From Flavobacteriales bacterium (GTDB lineage: Bacteria > Bacteroidota > Bacteroidia > Flavobacteriales > UBA7430): DNA of 64,000 nucleotides. How positions within the stretch are numbered: position 1 is the stretch's first letter; each line of letters begins with the position of its first letter. This document shows, one piece after another, positions 8,422-18,200 of the stretch. The notes below the pieces were generated by a model that ran no database searches, was not told where the DNA came from, and saw only the letters and a list, made by a program, of their open reading frames with translations. The translations under genes were made by a program, and so were the position numbers. Where the stretch lies: assembly GCA_022425195.1 (NCBI GenBank), contig JAKMFX010000034.1:16518-80517 (forward strand). The letters run 5' to 3'.

Positions 8422-9167
8422 AAATGGCTGGTTTAGAAATCCATATCACAATTGTATTCTGTTTGCTCTTGGCGGCAGTAGCCTTTCTATACGCTAGTGT
8501 TGGGCATGGAGGTGCCAGTGGTTACATTGCGCTGATGAGTCTTTTTTCATTTCCCATTGTTTTTATCAAACCATCGGCCTTGGTGCTCAACATCTTCATT
8601 TCAGGGATATCATTTTGGTTTTTTAAAAAGCAAAAACACTTTAGAGGATCTTTATTTTATCCCTTTGCATTGACCTCGATTCCCGCCGCTTTTATGGGCG
8701 GTTATTTGGATGTGAATCCCGTTTTGTACAAACAAGCTTTGGGTGTGCTTCTGCTCTTGGCTACGCTACGCATTTTGGGTGTTTTCGGTAGAGGGAATCG
8801 TTCAAACCGAACCTTAAACAAACCCCTTGCCCTGGTCTTGGGTCTGAGTATTGGATTCTTTTCTGGACTGATAGGTATTGGTGGGGGGATTATCTTAAGC
8901 CCCATCCTCCTTCTACTTGGGTGGGCAGATTTAAAAGAATCGGCTGCGGTGTCGGCACTTTTTATCTTTGTTAATTCATTTGCTGGGCTGGTGGGTTATG
9001 TGTCCCACCATCCGCTGGAAGTACATCATTTTTATTGGGTTCCAATAGCGCTTATTGGAGGAGCTCTGGGGGCAAAGTATGGCAGTGGGACTTTCCCTAA
9101 CCAAATACTTAGGTATACGCTTTCGGTGGTGTTATTAATTGCATGTTTAAAACTTACGATATTATGA
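8415..9167 (+). CDS. TauE/SafE (TSUP) family anion permease
   Basis: Inner-membrane protein with about seven to eight helices over 250 residues. The family hallmarks are two related halves with glycine-rich turns: YASVGHGGASGYIALM near residue 30 and GLIGIGGGIILSPILLLLGW near residue 160. TSUP proteins move sulfite, sulfonate-derived or other small anions. Its position between the ModE-like gene and mobA, overlapping both, suggests transport of an anion linked to this pathway such as nitrite, sulfite or molybdate; the substrate cannot be read from sequence. The start may be 8415 or the in-frame ATG at 8424. Confidence 0.8.
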   Translation: MVKMAGLEIHITIVFCLLLAAVAFLYASVGHGGASGYIALMSLFSFPIVFIKPSALVLNIFISGISFWFFKKQKHFRGSLFYPFALTSIPAAFMGGYLDVNPVLYKQALGVLLLLATLRILGVFGRGNRSNRTLNKPLALVLGLSIGFFSGLIGIGGGIILSPILLLLGWADLKESAAVSALFIFVNSFAGLVGYVSHHPLEVHHFYWVPIALIGGALGAKYGSGTFPNQILRYTLSVVLLIACLKLTIL

Positions 9168-9727
9168 TAGATAATTTATCGATATACATCCTATGTGGTG
9201 GAAAAAGCGCTCGAATGGGGAGTGAAAAGGGCTTGGTGGTTTATAATGATAAAACCTTTGTCGAGCACATCATTCATGCGGTACAACCGCTTAGCGATTC
9301 CATTCATCTGGTAACGAGTAATGATGCCTACGAAACTTATGGGTATCCCTTGATCCCTGATGTGGTTCCCGGAAAAGGGCCCGTGGGTGGTATTTACACT
9401 GCTTTGCGCCATTCTTCATCCTCGTGGAATTTAATTCTAAGTTGTGATGTTCCTTTGATTACTACAGAGGTGTTGAAAAAACATTTGTTCAAAGAAGAGC
9501 AGAAAAAACCCATTACATTTCTTTCGGATGGGAGTAAAGACAGTCCATTGATTGGCTTGTATTCTCGTCGACTTCGTGGACATTTTGAGCAGGCCATCAG
9601 AAAAAAGTACTTAAAACTGAGTGATTTGATCAGCCTTCTGCCCCATGAAGTTGTGGTTGTCGATCAGGAAGAGACCGCAACACTACAAAACATAAATTCA
9701 CAAAAAGACCTCAACCGTTTATTATAA
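9164..9727 (+). CDS. mobA: Molybdenum cofactor guanylyltransferase MobA
   Basis: Transfers GMP from GTP to molybdenum cofactor to give the bis-MGD form used by DMSO-reductase family enzymes, including bacterial nitrate reductase. The nucleotidyltransferase signature LCGGKSARMGSEKG lies at the N-terminus, followed by the DVVPGKGPVGGI and LSCDVPLI motifs that bind nucleotide and metal. The ATG at 9164 overlaps the TauE-like stop (ATGA) and is preferred over an ATG at 9143. Length of 187 residues is normal. Its presence fits the bis-MGD nitrate reductase of this locus. Confidence 0.93.
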   Translation: MIDNLSIYILCGGKSARMGSEKGLVVYNDKTFVEHIIHAVQPLSDSIHLVTSNDAYETYGYPLIPDVVPGKGPVGGIYTALRHSSSSWNLILSCDVPLITTEVLKKHLFKEEQKKPITFLSDGSKDSPLIGLYSRRLRGHFEQAIRKKYLKLSDLISLLPHEVVVVDQEETATLQNINSQKDLNRLL

Positions 9728-9731
9728 ATCT

Positions 9732-10535
9732 ATGCGTAAATCATCCACAAAAACCCCCAAGGTGATATTGGTAGGTTCCGGTCCTGGAGACCCAGACTTA
9801 CTGACGCTAAAGGCGGTAAAAGCTCTAGAGAAAGCACCCGTTGTACTTTACGATGCTTTGGTGAATGAATCTATTTTGGATCATGCACCCAATGCCTTGA
9901 AAGTATTTGTAGGAAAAAGGAGAGGAATGCACAGCTTTTCTCAGGATCACATTAACAATCTCTTGGTAAAGTATGCTCGAGAATACGGCTATGTTGTTAG
10001 ATTGAAGGGTGGAGATCCCTTCGTCTTTGGACGAGGGAAGGAAGAAACGGATTACATAGAATCTTTTGGAATAAAAACGGCCATCATCCCGGGCATCACA
10101 TCTGCCATAGCCGTTCCTGCAGCAATTGGTATTCCCGTGACACATCGAAAGTTTACCGAAAGTTTTTGGGTCATCACTGGAACCACCTCATCACGCGAAA
10201 TTTCTAGTGACATTCATCTAGCTGCTACCTCTAATGCCACCGTCGTCGTGCTGATGGGGATGAGTAAGCTGTCAGAGATTGTAGGTATCTACAAACGGAA
10301 CAACAGATCTTCTTTGCCGATTGCAGTCATACAAAATGGAACAAAAGATGAGGAATCTTCAGGTGTGGGTACGATAGAGACGATTGAAGCGATTGTAGAA
10401 GAAAAACAGCTTTCGTCGCCAGCCATCATCATTATTGGAGAGGTGGTAAACGGTCATGAAAGTATGCTGACTTACTTTACAGAAGCTTTTATAGAAGATG
10501 ATTTTATTTATCAAAACTTAGATATAACCCCTTAA
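9732..10535 (+). CDS. cobA: Uroporphyrinogen-III C-methyltransferase (SUMT)
   Basis: Uses two S-adenosylmethionine molecules to convert uroporphyrinogen III to precorrin-2, the first step towards siroheme. SUMT motifs visible are VGSGPGDPDLLTLKA near residue 16, the VRLKGGDPFVFGRG loop near 90-103 and PGITSAIAVPAAIGIPVTHR near 118-138. It lacks the N-terminal CysG-B domain found in fused CysG; that domain is encoded by the next gene. At 267 residues it is a normal stand-alone SUMT. Its place in a molybdenum-cofactor operon indicates siroheme for nitrite or sulfite reduction. Confidence 0.94.
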   Translation: MRKSSTKTPKVILVGSGPGDPDLLTLKAVKALEKAPVVLYDALVNESILDHAPNALKVFVGKRRGMHSFSQDHINNLLVKYAREYGYVVRLKGGDPFVFGRGKEETDYIESFGIKTAIIPGITSAIAVPAAIGIPVTHRKFTESFWVITGTTSSREISSDIHLAATSNATVVVLMGMSKLSEIVGIYKRNNRSSLPIAVIQNGTKDEESSGVGTIETIEAIVEEKQLSSPAIIIIGEVVNGHESMLTYFTEAFIEDDFIYQNLDITP

Positions 10536-10544
10536 AATAGTGCC

Positions 10545-11129
10545 ATGGAACGAAATGAATTGTATCCGATTTTTGTCAAAGTACACGAGTTAAACTTTCT
10601 TATTGTCGGCGGTGGAAATGTGGGTTTGGAAAAGCTTTCCTTCCTACTTAAATCCAGTCCTAATGCAAATGTGGAAGTGATATCTCTCGAATTTATGGAA
10701 GAATTGGAGACGCTAGCGGCGAAGCATCCCTCCGTTTTTTTAACGAGGAAAGCTTATGAAACTTCCGACTTGGAAAAAAGACACTTAGTGATTGGCTGTA
10801 CCGATAATTTAGATGTCAACCTTCAAATCAATAAGGAAGCAAAAGAGCGATATTTGATGGTGAACATTGCAGATACACCCCATCAATGTGATTATTACTT
10901 GGGTGGGATTGTGACCAAGGGAAATGTGAAGATAGCCATTTCCACGAACGGGCAGTCCCCCACGATGGCCAAGAGAATTCGGCAGTTTTTAGAAGAAGTG
11001 CTTCCCGATGACATCCATGAGTTGGTGGGGAATCTCAACACTTACAGAAAAACACTTAAAAATGATTTCCAAGAAAAAGTAGAAATCATGAATAAGTTAA
11101 CGAGTGATTTGATTGATAAAAAAGAATAA
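10545..11129 (+). CDS. Precorrin-2 dehydrogenase/sirohydrochlorin ferrochelatase (Met8/CysG-N type)
   Basis: Oxidises precorrin-2 with NAD+ and probably inserts iron, completing siroheme. The Rossmann motif FLIVGGGNVGLEKLSFLL lies at about residues 18-35. The Asp in VNIADTPHQCD corresponds to the catalytic Asp104 of CysG. The segment STNGQSPTMAKRIRQFLEE is the conserved domain around the active-site channel. At 194 residues it is the size of the CysG N-terminal half without the SUMT domain. It follows cobA by 9 bases, so the two genes together equal CysG. Confidence 0.92.
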   Translation: MERNELYPIFVKVHELNFLIVGGGNVGLEKLSFLLKSSPNANVEVISLEFMEELETLAAKHPSVFLTRKAYETSDLEKRHLVIGCTDNLDVNLQINKEAKERYLMVNIADTPHQCDYYLGGIVTKGNVKIAISTNGQSPTMAKRIRQFLEEVLPDDIHELVGNLNTYRKTLKNDFQEKVEIMNKLTSDLIDKKE

Positions 11130-11131
11130 GT

Positions 11132-11368
11132 ATGGCATTGATAAGATACTTTGGTCAAATTGCAGAGGCTACCGGATGTACTCGAGAAAAAGTGTGCATC
11201 GCAAACATCAATTTGAAAGATTTAATGGACCGGTTGAATGAGCAGTATGGCTTGGAGCGATTCCAAAAACAGATTGCCGTGAACCAGGTTCTTGTCAATC
11301 CTAATAAGACTTATTTAATTAAAGACTCTGATGAAATTGTCATACTCCCTCCGTATGCCGGGGGTTGA
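11132..11368 (+). CDS. moaD: Molybdopterin synthase small subunit MoaD
   Basis: Ubiquitin-fold sulfur carrier of 78 residues. It ends in the required Gly-Gly (PPYAGG), which is adenylylated and thiocarboxylated before donating sulfur to cyclic pyranopterin. It starts two bases after the previous stop. The activating enzyme MoeB is not encoded in the window, so it must be elsewhere in the genome. Confidence 0.93.
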   Translation: MALIRYFGQIAEATGCTREKVCIANINLKDLMDRLNEQYGLERFQKQIAVNQVLVNPNKTYLIKDSDEIVILPPYAGG

Positions 11369-11398
11369 TACTTTCGTTGATAATACAAATTAATTTCC

Positions 11399-11827
11399 AT
11401 GAAAAATGTTTTTATAGAGGGGGCAATTACACCCGAATTTATTGCGCAATCCCTAGCGAAGCACCAAACGAAGCACAGCATTGGCGCCCATAATATATTT
11501 TTAGGCCAGGTGCGCGCAGACGAAGTTGATGGTCAGAAGGTGAAAGGGATTGAATACACTTGCTATATAGAGCTTGCGAACTCACAGCTAGAAACCATTA
11601 GGGAAGAGACTTTTCAGAAGTACAAACTCACCTGCATGCATGTCTATCATAGCTTAGGCTTAGTGGAGGCCGGCGAAGTGTGCCTGTTCGTCTTTGTTTC
11701 TGCTGAGCGGCGAAAAGAAGTGTATGCAGCCACAGAATATTTGGTGAACCGCGTGAAAGAAGAAGTGCCCATTTTTGGGAAGGAAATATTTGACAATGAA
11801 ACCCATCAGTGGAAAGTAAATCAATAG
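11399..11827 (+). CDS. moaE: Molybdopterin synthase catalytic subunit MoaE
   Basis: Catalytic partner of MoaD; converts cyclic pyranopterin monophosphate to molybdopterin. The GAHNIFLGQVR opening motif (about residues 29-39) and the active-site loop VKEEVPIFGKEIF with its two lysines (about 120-132) are conserved. Length of 142 residues is normal. It lies 30 bases after moaD and 2 bases before the moaC fusion gene. Confidence 0.94.
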   Translation: MKNVFIEGAITPEFIAQSLAKHQTKHSIGAHNIFLGQVRADEVDGQKVKGIEYTCYIELANSQLETIREETFQKYKLTCMHVYHSLGLVEAGEVCLFVFVSAERRKEVYAATEYLVNRVKEEVPIFGKEIFDNETHQWKVNQ

Positions 11828-11829
11828 TT

Positions 11830-12741
11830 ATGGTAGATATTACGCATAAAAGAACCACCCTTCGAAAGGCAACGGCTTCAGCTCGAGTCAAAGTTAGTAA
11901 GCCAGAGACCATAGAGGCCCTTCAGAAAAACCTAGTTCCCAAAGGAAATGTTTTTGAAATGGCAAAAACAGCCGGTTTGTTTGCCGTTAAAAATACACAT
12001 ACCGTCATTCCCGATTGCCACCCTTTACCGGTGGAGTATACCTCTGTGGATTATGAGGTGGATGACTTGTACATCACCATCTTGTTTACCGTGAAAACCG
12101 TTTACAAAACGGGTGTTGAGGTTGAGGCCATGCACGGTGCATCTGTCGTTGCGCTAACCATGTACGACATGCTTAAGCCTATTGACAAGGGAATTGAAAT
12201 ACACGACATCAAGCTGCTCCAAAAGTCCGGAGGAAAAAGCAGTTATCAAAATCGATTTCCCAGCCCCATTCGAGCGAGTGTGCTGGTCTGCTCAGACACC
12301 ATCTCTGAGGGGAAAAAGAAAGACCGTGCAGGACAAGTAATCATTGAACGACTCAAAGCGCATGGTTTTGAGGTGATCGACTACGACATCATTCCGGATG
12401 AGATAGAGCAAATACAGAGTAAAGCACTGGAGTATGCGACCCAACAACAGCTGGTGATTTTTACTGGCGGCACGGGTCTGTCGGAAAGAGACGTAACTCC
12501 CGAAGCTTTAGCGCCCATCCTAGAACGGAGAATCCCCGGAGTAGAAGAGGCGATTCGCAATTACGGACAGGACCGAATGCCTTATGCCATGTTATCGAGG
12601 AGTGTTGTGGGCACCATTGGAAATTGTTTACTCATCGCTCTACCCGGATCTACCAACGGTGCACGAGAGTCTATGGATGCGATTTTCCCACACATTACGC
12701 ATGTGTTTAAAGTGTTAAAAGGATTTACGCACAATGCATAA
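11830..12741 (+). CDS. moaCB: Fused MoaC cyclic pyranopterin synthase and MogA/MoaB adenylyltransferase
   Basis: A bifunctional molybdopterin enzyme. Residues about 1-150 are MoaC: MVDITHK start, NTHTVIPDCHPLP, GVEVEAMHGASVVALTMYDM and the IKLLQKSGGKS end, completing cyclic pyranopterin from the MoaA product. Residues about 158-303 are MogA/MoaB: SVLVCSDTISEG, FTGGTGLSERDVTPEA and LPGSTNGARESM, the molybdopterin-binding and adenylylation site. The ATG at 11830, 2 bases after moaE, is preferred over an upstream in-frame start at 11809 because MVDITHK is the usual MoaC beginning. MoaC-MoaB fusions are known in several phyla. The gene overlaps moaA by 8 bases. Confidence 0.94.
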   Translation: MVDITHKRTTLRKATASARVKVSKPETIEALQKNLVPKGNVFEMAKTAGLFAVKNTHTVIPDCHPLPVEYTSVDYEVDDLYITILFTVKTVYKTGVEVEAMHGASVVALTMYDMLKPIDKGIEIHDIKLLQKSGGKSSYQNRFPSPIRASVLVCSDTISEGKKKDRAGQVIIERLKAHGFEVIDYDIIPDEIEQIQSKALEYATQQQLVIFTGGTGLSERDVTPEALAPILERRIPGVEEAIRNYGQDRMPYAMLSRSVVGTIGNCLLIALPGSTNGARESMDAIFPHITHVFKVLKGFTHNA

Positions 12742-13741
12742 ACCCTCCGATATATTGGTAGATTCCATGGGGCGTAAGCACAATTATTTACGCATTTCCC
12801 TTACGGAAAAGTGCAATTTGCGTTGTAGCTACTGCATGCCTGCTGAGGGGCTGCCGCTGATGCCAAAGAAGCATCTGATGACGCGTGAGGAAATTTTTAG
12901 GCTGGCCCAAGTTTTTGTGAAACACGGGGTCGATAAAATTCGGCTGACCGGAGGAGAACCTCTGGTAAGAAAAGATTTCACCCCAATTCTACAAGACTTG
13001 TCTACCCTACCCATCGATTTGACTTTAACCACCAATGCCGTATTGGTGGACCGATATATCGACCCCTTGAAGTCTTGTGGTGTTAGAAGTCTTAACGTAA
13101 GTCTCGACACCCTTCAGGAAGATAAATTCCTAACGATCACAAAGCGTGATGCCTTTAAAAAAACCCTTCAAAACATTCAGCTGTTGATTAGAGAAGGCTT
13201 TCACTTGAAACTGAATGTGGTGTTGATGAAAGGCTTTAACGACAATGAAATAATTGATTTCATATCTTTAACCAAAGCGCTTCCCATCGCACTTCGTTTT
13301 ATAGAGTTTATGCCTTTTCACGGAAATAAGTGGGATAAGTCACAATTGGTCACCCAAAAAGAAATTCTTCAAACCGCGGCCCATCACTTTGGAGCTGGTC
13401 AACTATTTCCTCTAGAAATCGAGGCCAATGCAACGGCAAAAAATTATAAAATAGCCGGCCATAAAGGAAGTTTTGGCATCATCAGCTCTGTCAGTAACCC
13501 CTTTTGTGACACCTGCAATCGTATTCGATTGACCGCCGATGGGAAAATAAAAAATTGTTTGTTTTCTAATGATGAGCTCGATCTACTCACACCCTTGCGG
13601 GAAAACACCTTTTCAGAAACCCTCATCAGCGATGTGATTTCACGAAAAAAGTCCGTTCGTGGAGGAATGACTTCATTTGAAGCGTTGAATGACCCAAAGA
13701 ATCACAGTCAGAACAGAAGTATGCTGGCCATTGGCGGGTAG
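12734..13741 (+). CDS. moaA: GTP 3',8-cyclase MoaA
   Basis: Radical-SAM enzyme that, with MoaC, converts GTP to cyclic pyranopterin. The N-terminal [4Fe-4S] cluster motif is C27-x3-C31-x2-C34 (CNLRCSYC). The second cluster is carried by FCDTCNRIRLTADGKIKNC near residues 256-274. The last residues are the Gly-Gly tail (AIGG) needed for MoaA activity. At 335 residues it is full length. It ends the cofactor operon, 30 bases from the convergent rubredoxin-protein gene, with no obvious terminator between them. Confidence 0.96.
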   Translation: MHKPSDILVDSMGRKHNYLRISLTEKCNLRCSYCMPAEGLPLMPKKHLMTREEIFRLAQVFVKHGVDKIRLTGGEPLVRKDFTPILQDLSTLPIDLTLTTNAVLVDRYIDPLKSCGVRSLNVSLDTLQEDKFLTITKRDAFKKTLQNIQLLIREGFHLKLNVVLMKGFNDNEIIDFISLTKALPIALRFIEFMPFHGNKWDKSQLVTQKEILQTAAHHFGAGQLFPLEIEANATAKNYKIAGHKGSFGIISSVSNPFCDTCNRIRLTADGKIKNCLFSNDELDLLTPLRENTFSETLISDVISRKKSVRGGMTSFEALNDPKNHSQNRSMLAIGG

Positions 13742-13771
13742 TGGTTGAATGGGCAAACCAACATATTTCCC

Positions 13772-15205
13772 TTAAGCTCTTGTGAACATCTTCTTTTGAA
13801 ATGAAGTTTTTGGCGCCCCACATAGAGAACAGACAAAATCTTCTCCCAAGTCGTCGAAAGCCGTGTTGGGTTCAATTTCTTGACTGGGGTCGCCGTATTC
13901 CGAGTCGTAAATGGTCAAACACTCCGAACATTGATGTACTTCGTATTCCATAATCTCCGGTTCGGTTTCGGGAAGGACGGTTTCATCCTTTTCGTTCCCC
14001 AGCTGATCGAAATACATACGACTCAATTCCATTAACAATCCCGGAAGCTCCACCATGTCTACATCTTGAACGTGAACGATGTATTCTTGTTCGTTGGTGT
14101 CGAAGTTTTTGGCGTACAACAGGTTGTAGGTGTCTCGAATTTTATATGCTGAGAGTTCAATGGGGCTCGCATTTTTCTCAACGACAATAGAGGTAAAGTA
14201 ATTCGTTGTTTTTGAGTTGTTTGAAACCCCAAAGGTCAAGCCGTAGGTGCTGATGTCGTTTTGATCGAAGTTGGTGACTAAGTATTTCTTTAGCTTTAAG
14301 GCCTCTTCATCTCCAACAGGTAAGTGCCAATTCAATTCTAGCATGGAGTGGCGTACGTTGATTCCAAACTTCCCCAATAATTTTTCCCACTGGAGTTTGG
14401 TGCTCTTGGGAATGTCTTTCACAATGAATGACTTCCAGGGAGTGATGGATATTTTACCAATTTCACAGGTCAGACAAAGGTCGCACATGGCTTTCAGGAA
14501 GTCGAGGCTGTAGAGGTTGTTACGCCAATATAAGCCCAGCCAGTATTTGTCGTTACCCGTTCTGTGCATTCCCTCGTAATAGGGGAACGGTTGAAAGGGA
14601 ATCTCCAAAGGCTTGTCAATGGTAATGTTATTGGTCTGCTCCGCATCATTGACCAGTTCAAAGAGCGTTTCGATGGTTTCGGGCTCTTCCACAAGAAGCT
14701 TTTCAATGGCTTTGGTTACCCGAGCCATATCCCAGCTGTAAATCAATACCGGGTAGGGGAGAGTTTCCTTCCATCCGGGCAGTCTGAGGTAGAGGTGCCA
14801 GTAATCCTCCTGTTCTGAGGCGATAAAATTGAGGTTCCCGGTAAATACGGGTACCAAATGTTGTTTGGGGTCTGTAATGTTTACTTTCAGTAGCGGAGTT
14901 TCTCGAAACTGCTCGAGCACATACAAATACTTGTCTCCCGTTAGCCATGATGTACTGGGCATGATATTGCTGGAGACATAGGAAGAACTGATGTTTTGTT
15001 TTTCTGTATTCTCAGGGGTAACCACCTCAAAATCTTTGAACGATTTCAAGGCTTCAGAGCATACTTCCTCGGGGAATAGAATGTCTTGTCGAGACCCAAA
15101 AGAAATGGCTTTTAAGCCGATGTCTTCCGTCGTTTGACAGATGGATTTCAATTCTGCAGGCGCCAATACGCCCCCTTTGATGATTAGGCGACTTAATACT
15201 TTCAT
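13772..15205 (-). CDS. Rubredoxin-tailed protein on a cofactor-less nitrite/sulfite-reductase scaffold
   Basis: The C-terminus is a clear rubredoxin: C426-x2-C429 and C459-x2-C462 with the spacing and the YGDP/AFDDLGEDFVC motifs of that family. The rest resembles the ferredoxin-like half-domains of nitrite/sulfite reductases: residues about 5-45 (IIKGGVLAPAELK, FGSRQD) and about 220-300 (KISITPWKSF, then LNWHLP). The siroheme/[4Fe-4S] motif CX5C...CX3C is absent; the only clustered cysteines outside rubredoxin are C241, C244 and C247. It is therefore probably an electron carrier or docking partner rather than a reductase. The ATG overlaps the stop of the nitrate reductase fusion (ATGA), so the two are made together. 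Specific function is not known to me. Confidence 0.72.
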   Translation of the reverse strand: MKVLSRLIIKGGVLAPAELKSICQTTEDIGLKAISFGSRQDILFPEEVCSEALKSFKDFEVVTPENTEKQNISSSYVSSNIMPSTSWLTGDKYLYVLEQFRETPLLKVNITDPKQHLVPVFTGNLNFIASEQEDYWHLYLRLPGWKETLPYPVLIYSWDMARVTKAIEKLLVEEPETIETLFELVNDAEQTNNITIDKPLEIPFQPFPYYEGMHRTGNDKYWLGLYWRNNLYSLDFLKAMCDLCLTCEIGKISITPWKSFIVKDIPKSTKLQWEKLLGKFGINVRHSMLELNWHLPVGDEEALKLKKYLVTNFDQNDISTYGLTFGVSNNSKTTNYFTSIVVEKNASPIELSAYKIRDTYNLLYAKNFDTNEQEYIVHVQDVDMVELPGLLMELSRMYFDQLGNEKDETVLPETEPEIMEYEVHQCSECLTIYDSEYGDPSQEIEPNTAFDDLGEDFVCSLCGAPKTSFQKKMFTRA

Positions 15206-18200
15206 GACACCGGTTCTTTTGTGGCGCTGAGAATTTCTCTCACCTCTGTTTTACAACTTCCGCATCCCAGTCCTGCCCCCGTTTGCTTACACAGTTCCGT
15301 AAAGTCGTTGCAGCCTGCTGCAATCGCTTCTTGTAGGTTTCCTTCGCCTACCTGACTGCAAGAGCAAATGAGTTTGCCTTTTACGGGTTCGCTGTTGGAA
15401 GCCCCCCGCAGCAGCTGGGTTCTTTTATTTGACAACTCAACTTTGGATTCTATAAGGGTTTTAAATTCCGCAAACTCGGTTTTGTCTCCAATGAGTACGG
15501 CACCGATGAGCAAGTCATTTCTTACAATGCATTTTTTATAGTAGCGCATCTGCATGTCCGCCAGAATGATCTCTTCATAGCTGTCGTCATTTTCGGGGAC
15601 ATCAATCTCACCAATGGTGCATAAATTCAGGTCTTTAAATTTGAGGATGTTCATGGCAACAGAGCCTTTGTATTGACTGCTGATGTCTCCTGCAATGTAA
15701 TTTGCCAGAATTCCCGCTTGCTCTTCAGCGGCAGAGGTGATTCCTAAAAGTTTGTTGTTAAACTCTGCAATCTCGCCAATGGCAAAAACATCCGGTACTG
15801 AGGTTTCTAGATGCTGATTGACCTTGATTCCTCGACCGCAAATGATGCCGGCATCCTTGGCAATTTCAATGTTCGGTCGCGTTCCAATGGCGTAGACGAT
15901 CGCATTCGATTGAAAGGAACGCCCACTTTTTAGGGTGATGTTTAAGTGGTTGGCTATGTCGTCGTTGAAGACCGTGCTTACCTCATTGGAAAAATAAATC
16001 TGAATGCCCAAGTCGAGAACGTGCATGGCCAATAGCTTGCTCGATTTCGGATCTAGTTGTCTTTCCATCAGTCTAGAGCTCCTTTGAACGATGCTAATTT
16101 TTACTCCTTGTTCTTTCAGTGCAGCAGCCAATTCCAGCCCCAACAAACCTCCACCTACAATCGTTACATGTTTTTCATTTTCAGGTAGGTCAATCTGATT
16201 TAAGTACGCTTTAAAGCGATCGGCATCGGGTTTGTTTCTCATCGTGAAGCGTCCTGGAAGATCCAGTTGCACATCCCTTGGGACAAAGGCCCGACTTCCC
16301 GTCGCCAGAATGAGTTTGTCGTAGGAGTATACTTCGCCGGAATTGTCAGTAACCTTTTTAGCAACCGTATCTATTTGTTCCAAGGCTACTTCGTCATGCA
16401 TGTATATGTTCAGCTTGTAAAGTTCTTTCTCCCTAATTTTTTGAAGTTGCTCCCATGACAATTCGTCCGTCACGTATTCCGGAAGCAATACCCGATTGTA
16501 AAAGGAGTACTTCTCTTTTGAGAATACATGAATCTCATCTTGCTCGTTGTGTTCTCGATAGTTTTGTACAAAACGGAAAGCGGCAGCTCCCGCTCCGGCA
16601 ACAACGATTTTATTGACTGGCTTTTTATATTTCTTAATGGATACTCGCGTGTATTTAAAGTCCGGTTCTTTGGACTCGAGGTCTACTATGGTATTCGTTA
16701 GGTTGTTGGTGCGGTTTAGGTCGCTTTGAAGTTGTTTCCCCCAATGCATTGGCAAGAACACCACACCCTCTCTCATTGTTTCAGTCACTTTTGCTCTTAC
16801 CCGAACCATTCCATTCTTACTTTTCACCTCTACCACCTGTCCGTGTTTTATTTTTTGCAGATGTGCGTCTACAATACCAATTTCCAAAACAGGGTCCGGA
16901 TAATGGGTTTTCAGTCGAGCGACTTTCCCCGTTCTCGTCATGGTGTGCCATTGGTCACGAATTCTTCCGGTGGTTAGTACAAAAGGGTATTCTTCGTTAG
17001 GTTTATCTGAGATGTTATGGTCAAAGGAAGCTACGTTAAAGCGAGCTTTTTGAGAGGCGGTGTGAAATTTTTTGTCTTCAAACAATCGCTTTGTTCCGTT
17101 TTTGCTGGAAGCATTCACGGGCCATTGGAAGGTACCTTCCGTCTTCAGTCGATCGTAATTCAATTCAGTGATGTCGATGTTTGTGCCTTTGGTCATGGCG
17201 CAATACTCTTTGTAGATGTCCTCTGTTTGCGCGTACTGAAAAGCATGATATCCCATTTTTTGTGCGAAATCACATAGGATGTCTACATCAGGTCGCGCCT
17301 CTCCTGGCGCCTCAATAAATTTTGGCAAATGGGAAATTCGTCGCTCGGAGTTGGTCATCGTACCTTCTTTTTCGAGCCAGCCGGCTGCCGGAAGGACCAA
17401 GTCGGCATATTCGAGTGTGTCGCTTCGGTTCGAGATGTCCTGAACGATGACAAATTTCGCTTTTTTAAGCGCCCTTTCTATGCGATGCATATTGGGTAGG
17501 CTTACCATTGGGTTGGTACAGATGATCCATATGGCTTTCATCTTCCCCGATTCCAAAGCATCGAACATTTCGGTAGCGGTGTACCCCGGTTTTGGCGAAA
17601 TGGACGGTACGCCCCAGAAGTCAGCCACTTCCTGTCTGTGACTTTCGTTAGATAGGTCTTTGTGGACGGCCAATAGGTTCGCCATTCCGCCGACTTCTCG
17701 TCCTCCCATGGCATTGGGTTGGCCGGTCAGAGAAAAAGGCCCAGAGCCAGGTTTTCCCACTTGTCCGGTGATGAGCGAAATGTTCAAGAGCGCACAGTTC
17801 TTGTTGGTTCCTATGGCACTTTGATTCAGCCCCATGGCCCACATGCTGATGAAGCCCTTGGCATTGCCGATCATGAGCGCTGCCTTTTTGATTTCTTCAA
17901 CGCTGATGCCACATATCTTGGCCGCCTCTTTTATAGAGGTGCTTTTTACACGCTCTTTATAGGCTTCGAAATTTTCGGTATGTGCTTTGATGAATTTACT
18001 GTCAATCTTCTTTTTGTCGATCAGATGTCTTGCGATGGCGTGGTATAGAAAAACATCCGTTCCAGGGATGATCTGTAGATGAAGGTCTGCAAACTGAGCC
18101 GTATCTGTTTTTCTAGGATCGACCACAATCACTTTTACGTTGGGATTCTTTTCCTTGTGTTGTTCCAACCTTCTGAATAGAATTGGGTGGCACCAAGCGG

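Noticed and set aside
9825..10145. 106-codon minus-strand frame inside cobA
   Set aside because: Antisense shadow of a conserved gene.
13772..15205. Calling the rubredoxin protein a nitrite reductase
   Set aside because: The siroheme/[4Fe-4S] cysteine motif is absent; only rubredoxin cysteines and one C-x2-C-x2-C cluster exist.
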